Of a stretch of 64,000 bases of DNA, positions 56,000 through 64,000 are shown piece after piece. Where the stretch lies: NCBI RefSeq assembly GCF_024497955.1, contig NZ_JANHKP010000003.1, forward strand, positions 186,001 to 250,000, read 5' to 3'. The translations under genes and the position numbers were made by a program. Source of the stretch: Streptomyces sp. C10-9-1. GTDB lineage: Bacteria; Actinomycetota; Actinomycetes; Streptomycetales; Streptomycetaceae. The stretch's first letter is position 1; each line of letters opens with the position of its first letter. Under the pieces are notes generated by a model. That model searched no databases. It was given only the letters and a program-made list of their open reading frames with translations, and had not been told where the DNA came from.

Positions 56000-56614
56000 A
56001 TGAGTCACACGGTCGGAATCCGCCAGGCGCAGAAGCAGAAGACCCGCCAGGCCCTCATGGACGCGGCTCTGCGCCTCCTGGAGGCGCAGAGCCTGTCCAG
56101 CGTGGGACTGCGGGAGGTCACCCGGGCGGTGGGCGTCGCCCCCACGGCCTTCTACCGCCACTTCCGGGACATGGCGGACCTCGGCGTCGCGCTCGTCGAG
56201 GAGTCGCTGGGCGCCCTGCACGCCACGATCGGCGAGGCGCTGGCGGAGGCCGACGACGCGGCGAGGATCGACCACTCCGTCGCGGTGGTCGCCGCGCTGG
56301 TGCGCACCTCGCCCGCCCATGTGCGCTTCCTGGCCCGGGAGCAGCACGGCGGCGTCGCACCGGTGCGCGAGGCGATCGGGAGGCAGCTGCGGCAGTTCGG
56401 CGACGAGGTCGCGGCGGCCTTCGCGGACGAGCCGGAGGCGGCGGGGTGGAGCCCGGAGGACCTGCGGATGCTCGCCGGCCTGTACGTCGACCACATGGTC
56501 GTGACGGCCTCGGCACTGCTGGAGGCGGGCCCGGACGGCGAGGAGGAGATCGCCGGGCTGGCACGCAGGAGGCTCCGGCTCATCAGCCTGGGGCGCCGGC
56601 ACTGGCTGGACTGA
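56000..56614 (+). CDS. TetR-family regulator, FabR/DesT-like
   Basis: The 204-residue regulator has the N-terminal helix-turn-helix KQKTRQALMDAALRLLE ... GLREVTRAVGVAPTAFYRHF. The C-terminal domain (HVRFLAREQHGGVAPVREAI) strongly recalls E. coli FabR and Pseudomonas DesT, which sense acyl-CoA or acyl-ACP saturation. ATG 56000 has no ribosome-binding site. It is divergent from two small membrane-protein genes rather than a desaturase, so its targets may lie elsewhere too. Confidence 0.85.
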   Translation: MSHTVGIRQAQKQKTRQALMDAALRLLEAQSLSSVGLREVTRAVGVAPTAFYRHFRDMADLGVALVEESLGALHATIGEALAEADDAARIDHSVAVVAALVRTSPAHVRFLAREQHGGVAPVREAIGRQLRQFGDEVAAAFADEPEAAGWSPEDLRMLAGLYVDHMVVTASALLEAGPDGEEEIAGLARRRLRLISLGRRHWLD

Positions 56615-56657
56615 CGGCGCTCCGCGGGGCGCCCGGACACCGGTGCGGGCGCGACGG

Positions 56658-56706
56658 CGGGAGCCCCGTTGCCCCGGCCTCACCGGCCGGGGCAACGGGG
56701 CTCCCG
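56658..56706. terminator. Bidirectional terminator, perfect 22-bp stem
   Basis: Arms 56658-56679 and 56685-56706 are exact reverse complements with a TCACC loop between the convergent TetR and thioesterase genes. Confidence 0.8.
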
Positions 56707-56771
56707 TACGGGGCGGCGGACCGCCCGGGGGTGCCAGGGGCCCGCCACCCGGGAGGGCCGGACCCGCGGCT

Positions 56772-57629
56772 TCAGGGCCTCGGGGCCCTCGCCAGCTGGC
56801 GGGACTGGGCGACCAGGCGGCCGGCCGAGTCCCAGACCTCGGCGTCCTCCTCCAGGAAGCCGCCCGCCAGGTTGCGGGTGGTGATCGACACCCGGAGCGG
56901 GCCGGGGGCCGGGCGGCAGCGGACGTGCGTGGTCAGCTCCACGGTCGGCGTCCAGCCGGTCAGCCCCAGCTCGAAGGAGGTGGGAGGCAGCGCGTCCACG
57001 GTCAGCAGCAGGGACAGCGGGTCGGGGTCGCGGCCGTCCGCGAGGCCGAACCAGCCGCGCATCTCGCCCCTGCCGGAGGGGGCGCCGACCGCCCAGCCGA
57101 CCGTGGCGGGATCGAGGCGGATGTCCAGGCGCTCGGTGATCGCGGAGCTGCCGGGAATGGGGGCGGGGCCGTCCGCGGGACCGAGGCACCGCTCGATCGG
57201 CGGGATCGCGGGCGGGGCCGCGCTGGTGCGCACCTCCGGGGTCAGCCCGTCGAGGTCGCCGTAGGTGGCGAGCACCCGGATGCGCTCGACCTCGGTGCCG
57301 TCGTCCTCGAACTGGACGAGGGAGGCCTGGCCGGTGGAGAGGGTGCGGCCGGTGCGCACCACCTCGGTGCGGATCACGGCGGGGCCGGGCCGGGAGGCGG
57401 TGAGGTAGTGGGCGGAGACCGTGAAGGGGTCGGAGTGGGGCAGGGCGTCGCCGAGCGCCCGTCCGAGCAGCGCCAGCAGATAGCCGCCGTTGACGGCCGA
57501 GATGATGGTCCAGCCCGCCGAGAGCTCCGCGTCGTAGACGCCCGGCTCGCGCCGCGTCACGGCGGTGTCGCGGTCGAACTCGCTGTCACCGACGGCGGCG
57601 CGCGTCGGCTGTGCCTGTGCCTGTGCCAT
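56772..57629 (-). CDS. Acyl-CoA thioesterase-like protein (double hotdog)
   Basis: The 285-residue TesB-like protein has two hotdog halves. The N-terminal half is AVNGGYLLALLGRALGDALPHSDPFTVSAHYL-like (about residues 45-130) and the C-terminal half MRGWFGLADGRDPDPLSLLL through GPLRVSITTRNLAGGFLEED. Such proteins hydrolyse acyl-CoA. ATG 57629 is chosen; an upstream start adds six residues. The short gap to the TRIC gene contains a near-palindrome that may be an operator. Fatty-acid context fits the neighbouring FabR/DesT-like regulator. Confidence 0.85.
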   Translation of the reverse strand: MAQAQAQPTRAAVGDSEFDRDTAVTRREPGVYDAELSAGWTIISAVNGGYLLALLGRALGDALPHSDPFTVSAHYLTASRPGPAVIRTEVVRTGRTLSTGQASLVQFEDDGTEVERIRVLATYGDLDGLTPEVRTSAAPPAIPPIERCLGPADGPAPIPGSSAITERLDIRLDPATVGWAVGAPSGRGEMRGWFGLADGRDPDPLSLLLTVDALPPTSFELGLTGWTPTVELTTHVRCRPAPGPLRVSITTRNLAGGFLEEDAEVWDSAGRLVAQSRQLARAPRP

Positions 57630-57635
57630 GGCGGT

Positions 57636-57668
57636 ACCGTACAACAAGCAATTACTAAGCGGTAGCTT
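57636..57668. promoter_or_regulatory. Near-palindromic element upstream of the thioesterase gene
   Basis: AGCAATTACT (57647-57656) differs from its reverse complement AGTAATTGCT at two positions, within the 39-nt gap. Its AT-richness in this genome suggests a promoter or operator; weak evidence. Confidence 0.25.
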
Positions 57669-58325
57669 TTACTCCTCGGTAGCCTCCGACCTGCGGTTCC
57701 AGGCACGCGGGGCGCGCCAGTGGTAGCGCAGGGCCAGCAACCGCAGGCTGAAGGCGGTGACCACGGCCAGCCCGCTGGTGACGGCGTTGAGGGTGTCGAA
57801 GCGGATGAAGAGCACCACCATGGTGGCTCCGACGATCGCCGGTACCGCGTACAGGTCCCGGTCCCAGCGCAGCAGCGAGGGCACCTCGTTGGCCAGGACG
57901 TCGCGCAGCACACCGCCGCCCACGGCCGTCGCCAGCCCGAGGACGGCGGAGGAGGTGAGGCTGAGGCCGTACTCGTACGCCTTCGTCGTCCCGGTCACGC
58001 AGAACAGGCCCAGCCCGGCCGCGTCGAAGACGTTGACCCCGGTCTGGATGCGCTCCACCTGGGGGTGGAGGAAGACGACCAGACCCGCGGCGACCAGCGG
58101 CATCAGGAAGTAGCCGAGATCGGTGAAGGCGGCCGGGGGCACGGCCCCGATCACCAGGTCGCGGAAGAGCCCCCCGCCCAGCGCCGTGGCCTCGGCGAGC
58201 ACGGCGATGCCGAACACGTCGAAGTTCTTGCGCACGGCGAGCAGCGCGCCCGAGATCGCGAAGACGAAGATCCCCATGAGGTCGAGCGCGTGCTGGACGG
58301 AGGGCGTGAAGAGTTCTTGGAACAC
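57669..58325 (-). CDS. TRIC-type cation channel (UPF0126)
   Basis: The 218-residue membrane protein has seven hydrophobic segments and the two inverted-repeat signatures of prokaryotic TRIC channels: EATALGGGLFRDLVIGAVPP and ATAVGGGVLRDVLANEVPSLL. It probably forms a trimeric monovalent cation channel. It lies 56 nt downstream of the ABC operon on the same strand. Confidence 0.92.
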   Translation of the reverse strand: MFQELFTPSVQHALDLMGIFVFAISGALLAVRKNFDVFGIAVLAEATALGGGLFRDLVIGAVPPAAFTDLGYFLMPLVAAGLVVFLHPQVERIQTGVNVFDAAGLGLFCVTGTTKAYEYGLSLTSSAVLGLATAVGGGVLRDVLANEVPSLLRWDRDLYAVPAIVGATMVVLFIRFDTLNAVTSGLAVVTAFSLRLLALRYHWRAPRAWNRRSEATEE

Positions 58326-58381
58326 CGGACAGTTCTACCGTGTGCGTCCCCGTCCGGTGTCCCCGCCGCCTCCGTGACCGC

Positions 58382-59656
58382 TCAGCCCGTCCCCGGGGAC
58401 CTCTCCCCCGCGTCCGCGGACTCGGCCGTGCTCTGCGCGGGCACGGCCGGGGCCTCGTCCGCCCCGCCGGCGTCGGCCTCCGCCGCGGCGGTGCCGGTCC
58501 CGGGCCGGCCGGCGCCGACGGAGGCGTCCGCCCCGGACTCCGCGGCGGCGGAGGGGACCCCGGCCGCCGCCGGGTCCCCGGCCTCCTGGGCGACCTCGGC
58601 GTCCTTGCGCACCACCGCCTTCGTCGCGACCACCGCGTCGATCCCGGTCGAGCGCGTCTGCTCGACGGTGCCCTCCTCGATCTCGCGGGCGAAGTGGCAG
58701 GCGACCTTGTGCCCCTCCCCCAGGTCGGTCAGGACCGGCCGCTCGCTCGCGCAGCGCTCCTGCGCCCAGGGGCACCGGGTGTGGAAGCGGCAGCCGCTCG
58801 GCGGGTTCGCGGGCGACGGGAGGTCGCCCGCGAGCAGGATCCGCTCACGGGCGTCCTCGACCTCCGGGTCCGGTACGGGCACCGCCGACATCAGCGCCTT
58901 GGTGTACGGGTGCCGGGGCGACTCGTAGAGGACGTCGCTCGGCGCCTCCTCCACCAGTCCGCCCAGGTACATCACTCCGATGACGTCGGAGATGTGCCGG
59001 ACGACGGCCAGGTCGTGGGCGATGACCAGATAGGTCAGGCCCAGCTGCTGCTGGAGCTCCTCCAGCAGGTTGATCACCTGGGCCTGCACCGAGACGTCGA
59101 GGGCCGACACCGGCTCGTCGCAGATGATCACGTCCGGCTCCAGCACCAGCGCGCGGGCGATGCCGATGCGCTGGCGCTGGCCGCCGGAGAACTCGTGCGG
59201 GTAGCGGGACAGCGCGTTGGCCGGGAGCCCGACCTTGGCCAGGATGTCCTTGATCTTCTCCCGGCGCTCGCCCTGGTCCCTGCCGATCCCGTGCGCGGCC
59301 ATGCCCTCGCTGAGGATCGACTCGATGTTCTGGCGCGGGTTCAGGCTGCCCAGCGGGTCCTGGAAGACCATCTGCAGACGCCGGCGGAAGCCGCGCATCT
59401 CCTCCCCGGGCAGCCGGGCCAGGTCCGTGCCGTCGAAGACGACCCCGCCGCTGGTGATGTCCACCAGCCGCAGCACCGCACGCCCCAGGGTGGTCTTGCC
59501 GCAGCCCGACTCGCCCACCAGGCCGTAGGTCTGGCCGGCCTCGACCGTGAGCGAGATGCCGTCCACGGCGTAGACGTGGCCGACGGTGCGGTCGAACAGG
59601 ATGCCCTTGCGCACCGGGAAGTGGACCTTGACGTCGTCCAGTTCGAGCAGACTCAT
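58382..59656 (-). CDS. Peptide/nickel ABC transporter ATPase, DppF/OppF type
   Basis: The 424-residue ATPase has Walker A GESGCGKTT, the Q-loop FQDPLGSLNP, ABC signature FSGGQRQRIGIARAL, Walker B VIICDEPVSALDVS and H-loop YLVIAHD. The oligopeptide-permease C-terminal Cys region (CRFHTRCPWAQERC ... VACHF) is present and may bind an Fe-S cluster. About 90 extra residues of Ala/Glu/Gly-rich low complexity follow, unusual for the family. ATG 59656 overlaps the preceding ATPase stop by 4 nt. Confidence 0.93.
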   Translation of the reverse strand: MSLLELDDVKVHFPVRKGILFDRTVGHVYAVDGISLTVEAGQTYGLVGESGCGKTTLGRAVLRLVDITSGGVVFDGTDLARLPGEEMRGFRRRLQMVFQDPLGSLNPRQNIESILSEGMAAHGIGRDQGERREKIKDILAKVGLPANALSRYPHEFSGGQRQRIGIARALVLEPDVIICDEPVSALDVSVQAQVINLLEELQQQLGLTYLVIAHDLAVVRHISDVIGVMYLGGLVEEAPSDVLYESPRHPYTKALMSAVPVPDPEVEDARERILLAGDLPSPANPPSGCRFHTRCPWAQERCASERPVLTDLGEGHKVACHFAREIEEGTVEQTRSTGIDAVVATKAVVRKDAEVAQEAGDPAAAGVPSAAAESGADASVGAGRPGTGTAAAEADAGGADEAPAVPAQSTAESADAGERSPGTG

Positions 59657-60651
59657 GCCGAGACCTCCGCCTGGGGCTTGGGAAGGACCGGGTTGACGCA
59701 GCGCACCTGGTGGCCCGCGGCGCGCGGTTCGGTCAGTTCGGGCGTGCCGGTCAGGCACTCCATCGTGTAGTGGTCGCAGCGGGGGGCGAAGGCGCAGCCG
59801 TCGGCCCAGGAGATGCGGTCGTTGATGGACCCGCGGATCGGGCTCAGCGGCTCCCCCCGCGGCGCGTCCAGTCGCGGGATCGAGCCGAGCAGCCCGTGGG
59901 CGTAGGGGTGCGTCGGGTGGGCGAACAGCTCGCGCCGCCCCGCCGACTCCACCGCCCGCCCGGCGTACAGGACGTTCACCTGGTCGCACAGGCCCGCCAC
60001 GACGCCCAGGTCGTGGGTGATCATCAGCAGGGCGGTGCCCTCCTGGTCGACCAGTTCCTTGAGCAGCTCCAGGATCTGGGCCTGGATGGTCACGTCGAGC
60101 GCGGTGGTCGGCTCGTCCGCGATCAGCATGCGCGGAGCGCAGGCCACCGCCATGGCGATCAGCGCGCGCTGGCGCATGCCGCCGGAGAGCTGGTGCGGGT
60201 ACTCCTTGAGCCGCCGGTCCGGGTCGGGGATGCCGACCCGGTCGAGCAGGTGGGCGGCCTCCTTGCGGGCGGCCTCCCCCTTCATGCCGCGGTGGCGCCG
60301 GAGGATCTCGGTGACCTGGACGCCGATGGGGACGACCGGGTTCAGCGAGGACAGCGGGTCCTGGAAGATCATCGCGAGCTGGCTGCCGCGCAGGTCGCGC
60401 CGCTTGCGCGGGCTCATGGTGAGCAGGTCCTCGCCCTCGAACAGGGCCCGGCCCCCGACGCGGACGCCCTTGTCGGGCAGCAGGCCCATGAGCGCCAGCG
60501 AGGTGACCGACTTGCCGCAGCCCGACTCGCCCACCAGGCCGACGACCTGGCCCTGGTCGACGTCGAAGGAGACGCCGTCCACGGCGGTGGAGTCCTTGCG
60601 GCCCTTGGCGGTGAAGGTGACGCTGAGTTCGTCGACAGAGAGCAGTGCCAT
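59653..60651 (-). CDS. Peptide/nickel ABC transporter ATPase, DppD/OppD type
   Basis: The 332-residue ATPase has Walker A GESGCGKSVTS, Q-loop FQDPLSSLNP, signature LSGGMRQRALIAMAVA, Walker B MLIADEPTTALDVT, and the Opp-type C-terminal Cys segment CAFAPRCDHYTMECL. It forms a heterodimer with the downstream ATPase. Start 6 nt after the upstream permease stop; stop overlapping the next start. Confidence 0.95.
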   Translation of the reverse strand: MALLSVDELSVTFTAKGRKDSTAVDGVSFDVDQGQVVGLVGESGCGKSVTSLALMGLLPDKGVRVGGRALFEGEDLLTMSPRKRRDLRGSQLAMIFQDPLSSLNPVVPIGVQVTEILRRHRGMKGEAARKEAAHLLDRVGIPDPDRRLKEYPHQLSGGMRQRALIAMAVACAPRMLIADEPTTALDVTIQAQILELLKELVDQEGTALLMITHDLGVVAGLCDQVNVLYAGRAVESAGRRELFAHPTHPYAHGLLGSIPRLDAPRGEPLSPIRGSINDRISWADGCAFAPRCDHYTMECLTGTPELTEPRAAGHQVRCVNPVLPKPQAEVSA

Positions 60652-60657
60652 GGGGCT

Positions 60658-61620
60658 TCAGCCTCGCAGCTTGGGGTCGAGGGCTTCGCGCATCGCCTCG
60701 CCCAGCAGGGTGAAGCCGAGGGCGGTGATGATGATCCCGACCGCCGGGTAGACGGCCATCATGGGCTCGTTGTCGAAGAAGCGCTGCGCCTGGGAGAGCA
60801 TCACGCCCCACTCGGGGATGGCCGGGTCGGGGTTGCCGAGGCCCAGGTAGGACAGGGCGGCGGCCTCGATGATCGCGGTGGCCAGGCTCAGGGTGGCCTG
60901 CACGATCACGGGGCTGATCGAGTTGGGCAGGATCTGCGTGAGGACGATCCGCTTGTTGCGGATGCCGAGGGCCTTCGCCGCGAGCACGTAGTCCGAGCCG
61001 CCCTGGGCGAGCATCGAACCGCGCAGCAGGCGGGCGAAGATGGGGATCTGCACGACACCCACGGCGATCATCACGGTGGTCAGGGACTGGCCCATCACGG
61101 CCGCGATGGAGACCGCGAGCAGCAGGGACGGCAGCGACAGCATGATGTCGGTGACCCGCATGATCACGGTGTCGACCCGCTGCCCGGCCCGCCCGCCGAG
61201 GGTGGCGGCCGCGCCGGAGAGCACTCCCACCAGGGCGCCGACGAGCAGGCCGATGAGCATGGAGACGACGCCCACCAGCAGCGTCTGGCGGGCGCCGACG
61301 AGCATCCGGGAGAACATGTCGCGGCCCAGGTGGTCCAGGCCGAACCAGTTCTCGCCGCGCATGCCGACGAACTTCCCCTGGTTGGCGAACACCTCGCCGC
61401 GCCAGGTCTGGGCGGTCGGTGCATGGGGCGCGACCCACGGACCGACGACCGCGAGCACCACGAACACCGCGATGACGACGGCGCCGATGATCGCCATCTT
61501 GCTCCGGCGCAGCCGCCTCATGGCCTCGCGCCAGAGGCTGGCGCCGGTGGTGGCCTCGGAGGACTGCATCAGCTCCGCGAGCCGGTCGATCTTGTCGGCC
61601 TTCTTGGTCATGGTCGTCAC
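60658..61620 (-). CDS. Peptide ABC transporter permease, DppC/OppC type
   Basis: The 320-residue permease has an N-terminal helix after a charged leader (RLRRSKMAIIGAVVIAVFVVLA), five further helices, and the EAA loop DYVLAAKALGIRNKRIVLTQ. The C-terminal pattern AALSYLGLGNPDPAIPEWG is typical of DppC. The frame starts at GTG 61620; an ATG three codons later is also possible. One nucleotide separates it from the dppB-like stop. Confidence 0.94.
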   Translation of the reverse strand: MTTMTKKADKIDRLAELMQSSEATTGASLWREAMRRLRRSKMAIIGAVVIAVFVVLAVVGPWVAPHAPTAQTWRGEVFANQGKFVGMRGENWFGLDHLGRDMFSRMLVGARQTLLVGVVSMLIGLLVGALVGVLSGAAATLGGRAGQRVDTVIMRVTDIMLSLPSLLLAVSIAAVMGQSLTTVMIAVGVVQIPIFARLLRGSMLAQGGSDYVLAAKALGIRNKRIVLTQILPNSISPVIVQATLSLATAIIEAAALSYLGLGNPDPAIPEWGVMLSQAQRFFDNEPMMAVYPAVGIIITALGFTLLGEAMREALDPKLRG

Positions 61621-61621
61621 G

Positions 61622-62626
61622 TCAGTGCACCCGCACTCTCGGGTCGATGAGGCTGTACGCGAGGTCGACCAGCAGGTTGATGACCACGTACACCATCGCG
61701 ATGAAGAGGATGAACCCGACGAGCACGGGGTAGTCGCGCGCGTCGATCGAGGTGCGGATGAAGGAGCCGATGCCGCCGAAGGAGAACACCGACTCGGTGA
61801 GGACCGCCCCGGAGAGCAGGCTGCCGGTCAGCAGGCCGACGGCGGTGACCACGGGCAGCATCGCGTTGCGCAGCACATGGCGGCCCCGGACGACCCTCTT
61901 CTCCAGGCCCTTGGACTCGGCGGTGCGGACGTAGTCCTCGCCCAGCACCTCCAGCACGCTGGCCCGGGTCATGCGCACGATCACCGCGAGCGGGATGGAA
62001 GCCAGCGCCACCGAGGGCAGGACCAGGTGCGTCACGGCGTCCCAGCTGGCGTCGAACTCGCCGGTGAGCAAGCCGTCGAGGATCGCGAAGCCGGTCACCT
62101 GGGTGGCGTCCAGACCCGTGGACAACCGTCCGTAGCTGGGGAACCAGCCCAGCTCGACGGCGAAGAAGCCCTTGAGGAGCAGGGCGAGGAAGAACACCGG
62201 GATGCAGATGCCGATCAGCGAGCCGGAGACGGACGCCACGTCGATCCAGCCGCCGCGGTGCCTGGCCGCCAGGTACCCGAGCGGGATGCCGACGACGACG
62301 GCGATGAGGATCGCCGCGAGGCTGAGCTCCACGGTGGCCGGGAAGCGCAGGGTGAACTCGTCCCAGACCGGCTGCCCGGTCTGGGTGGAGGTTCCGAGGT
62401 CCAGCTCGGCGATGCGCTTCAGGAAGCGCCAGTACTGGACGTGGACGGGCTCGTCGAGTCCCAGAGCCCGGTTGATGCGTGCCACTTCGGCTTCGGTCGC
62501 CCGCTCGCCCAGGATCGCTGAGGCGGGTCCGCCGGGCAGTCGGTTCAGCCAGAGGAACAGCAGGACCGACAGGCCGAGCAGGGTGGGAATGAGCTGTAGC
62601 AGTCTTCGTACGACAAGTCGCAGCAC
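61622..62626 (-). CDS. Peptide ABC transporter permease, DppB/OppB type
   Basis: The 334-residue permease begins (V/M)LRLVVRRLLQLIPTLLGLSV, typical of DppB. An external domain with GEDLDEPVHVQYW-like residues (LGLDEPVHVQYWRFL), five more helices and the EAA loop DYVRTAESKGLEKRVVRGRH follow. GTG 62626 has AAGGGG 9 nt upstream. A strong hairpin separates it from the substrate-binding protein gene. Confidence 0.93.
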   Translation of the reverse strand: MLRLVVRRLLQLIPTLLGLSVLLFLWLNRLPGGPASAILGERATEAEVARINRALGLDEPVHVQYWRFLKRIAELDLGTSTQTGQPVWDEFTLRFPATVELSLAAILIAVVVGIPLGYLAARHRGGWIDVASVSGSLIGICIPVFFLALLLKGFFAVELGWFPSYGRLSTGLDATQVTGFAILDGLLTGEFDASWDAVTHLVLPSVALASIPLAVIVRMTRASVLEVLGEDYVRTAESKGLEKRVVRGRHVLRNAMLPVVTAVGLLTGSLLSGAVLTESVFSFGGIGSFIRTSIDARDYPVLVGFILFIAMVYVVINLLVDLAYSLIDPRVRVH

Positions 62627-62655
62627 CCCGCATGCCCCTTTCTCACGTGCGTCGA

Positions 62656-62702
62656 TGCGGGTCCGCCCGGCCACCGAGACGCGGTGGCCGGGCGGACCCG
62701 CA
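62656..62702 (-). terminator. Perfect 21-bp hairpin between binding-protein gene and permease genes
   Basis: Arms 62656-62676 and 62682-62702 are exact reverse complements with an AGACG loop, 8 nt past the binding-protein stop and 30 nt before the permease start. It probably protects the upstream mRNA or partly terminates it, giving more binding protein than permease. Confidence 0.75.
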
Positions 62703-62710
62703 GGTGTGCG

Positions 62711-64000
62711 TTACTTGAAGGAGACCTCGGCGAAGTTCTCCTGCGTGAGCGGGGAGACGTTCGGCGGGTTGACGTTCTTGCCGAAGGCGATGGCCGGCGG
62801 CGAGGAGGAGATCGGCACGCCGGGGACGTACGCCATGATGGCCTCGTTGGCCTTCTTGTACGCCTCGACGCGGGCGGCCGGGTCGGTCACCTTGGAGGCG
62901 GCGTTGACGGCGTCGAAGACCGTCTTGTCCTTGAAGCCCCACTGCTTGTCCGGGCCGGAGAACCAGGTGCCGATGAAGTTGTAGCCGTCGTTGAAGTCAC
63001 CGGTCCAGCCGAGCATGTGCAGGGCGCAGGAGCCCGACTCGGTGGCGTCCAGGTAGTCCGGGGCCCACTTCATGGCCTTCGGGGTGACGGTGATGCCGGC
63101 CTTCTCCAGGTCGGCCTTCATGCGCTCGAACATGTCCTGCGGAGCGGGCATGTAGGGGCGGGTGACCTCGGTCGGGTAGCAGAACTCGATCGAGAGCTTC
63201 TCCTCACCGGCCTTCTTGAGGAGCGCCTTCGCCTTGGCGGTGTCGAAGGGGTAGGTCTTCACCGTGTCGGAGAAGCCGGCGACCGTGTCGGGCATGAACT
63301 GGGTCGCGACCTTGCCGCCTTCGGGCAGCTGCGTCTTGACGATGCCCTCGCGGTCGATGGCGTGGGTGATGGCCTGGCGGACCTCGGGCTTGGTCAGCGC
63401 CGGGTTCGCGGACTGCGTCATGCCGACGTAGAAGATGTTGAAGACGTCGCGGGTCGGGACCTCGAAGCCCTCGCCCTCCAGCGTCTTGACGTCGGCCGGG
63501 GCGACCAGGTCGTAACCGTCGATGTCACCGGCCTGGAGCGCCTGACGGCGACCCTCCTCGGTGTCGATGGTGCGGAAGACCAGGTTCTTCACCTTGGCCT
63601 TCTCGCCCCAGTAGTCCTCGAAGCGTTCGAGGGTGACTTCCTTGTTGCCCTTGTTCCACTTGGTGATCCGGTACGGCCCGGTGCCGGCGACCGTGCCGGC
63701 CTCCTGGCTGTACTTGGGGTACGTGATCGCGTCGCCCTTGGCGGTCGCCTCCTGCTTCTCGTACTCCTTGATGGCCTTCGGCGAGTGGATCGCCAGGGCC
63801 TGGAGGGAGAAGCCGCCGGGAAGGTTGGCGGAGGACTCGTTGACCTCGATGACGGCGGTGTTCTCGTCCTTGGCGGTGCAGGACTTGTAGTTCGCCTCCG
63901 GGGCCTCGGGGTCCTCGTTGTTCGCGAACCCGCCCATGATGGACTGCCAGTAATAGGAGACCGCGCTGGTCTGGTAGGTGCCCTTCCAGTTGAACCAGTG
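62711..64000 (-). CDS. Peptide ABC transporter substrate-binding protein, C-terminal part
   Basis: The reading frame is open to the right edge, so the N-terminus and the expected lipoprotein signal lie outside. The visible ~429 residues are SBP_bac_5 family: HWFNWKGTYQTSAVSYYWQS at the edge, AGTVAGTGPYRITKWNKGN, ERFEDYWG, FRTIDTEEGRRQALQAGDIDG, PEVRQAITHAIDREGIVKTQ, and the C-terminal VPGVPISSSPPAIAFGKNVN. It captures peptides or similar solutes for the DppBCDF-type permease encoded downstream. Confidence 0.94.
   Translation of the reverse strand, partial: HWFNWKGTYQTSAVSYYWQSIMGGFANNEDPEAPEANYKSCTAKDENTAVIEVNESSANLPGGFSLQALAIHSPKAIKEYEKQEATAKGDAITYPKYSQEAGTVAGTGPYRITKWNKGNKEVTLERFEDYWGEKAKVKNLVFRTIDTEEGRRQALQAGDIDGYDLVAPADVKTLEGEGFEVPTRDVFNIFYVGMTQSANPALTKPEVRQAITHAIDREGIVKTQLPEGGKVATQFMPDTVAGFSDTVKTYPFDTAKAKALLKKAGEEKLSIEFCYPTEVTRPYMPAPQDMFERMKADLEKAGITVTPKAMKWAPDYLDATESGSCALHMLGWTGDFNDGYNFIGTWFSGPDKQWGFKDKTVFDAVNAASKVTDPAARVEAYKKANEAIMAYVPGVPISSSPPAIAFGKNVNPPNVSPLTQENFAEVSFK

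Overview
The window is strongly GC-rich, with G or C at almost every third codon position, many GTG starts and Tat or lipobox signals. Gene content and order (ilvE-leuB-pruA-putA, serA-ilvC-ilvN-ilvB, gatCAB, ligA, mnmA, a DppBCDF-type ABC operon, a WhiJ-like XRE/DUF397/ATPase set) match the core of a Streptomyces chromosome. Comparisons with S. coelicolor gene order and with protein families are from memory; no search was run. No rRNA, tRNA, CRISPR array, transposase, integrase or secondary-metabolite cluster is visible.

Layout. 1-6.7 kb: end of an NCS1 permease, ilvE, leuB, two small proteins, and the proline-catabolic pair putA-pruA, with a divergent PucR-type regulator at 6.9-8.1 kb. 8.1-11 kb: a MerR regulator coupled to a membrane protein, and a PAF-acetylhydrolase-like hydrolase. 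11-16.6 kb: serA and ilvC-ilvN-ilvB, the latter behind a peptide-coding attenuator whose promoter overlaps the stop codon of the next gene. 16.6-19.6 kb: a membrane PAS-GGDEF-EAL protein with an eroded EAL domain. 19.8-31.1 kb: oxidoreductases, a PQQ-dependent sugar dehydrogenase lipoprotein, two GNATs, an MMPL transporter, a Tat-exported phospholipase C and small proteins. 31.2-42.1 kb: gatC-gatA-(80 aa protein)-gatB, a second GGDEF-EAL protein (RmdB-like, EAL intact), ligA, a short MetE-like protein, an SDR and a LOG-family protein.

42.1-52.1 kb looks like a variable block between conserved flanks. It holds a lipoprotein, an operon with two WXG100-like proteins and two tandem duplicated lipoproteins, an alpha/beta hydrolase, an uncharacterised ~600 aa protein, and an XRE-DUF5753/DUF397/ATPase set with paired palindromes in its divergent promoter. 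52.1-64 kb returns to core genes: mnmA, a Tat-exported amidase, a cysteine desulfurase, small membrane proteins with a divergent FabR/DesT-like TetR regulator, a thioesterase, a TRIC channel and a peptide ABC transporter whose substrate-binding gene runs off the right edge.

Functionally the first 17 kb centres on branched-chain amino acid, serine and proline metabolism. Two c-di-GMP enzymes with opposite apparent bias lie within 21 kb. Cysteine desulfurase and MnmA probably cooperate in tRNA 2-thiolation, and GatCAB makes Gln-tRNA and/or Asn-tRNA. The least understood systems are the WXG-like/lipoprotein operon and the 600 aa protein. Several genes (leuB, the ilvB leader peptide, merR, the LOG gene) have a -10-like hexamer 6-7 nt before the start codon, suggesting leaderless transcripts.
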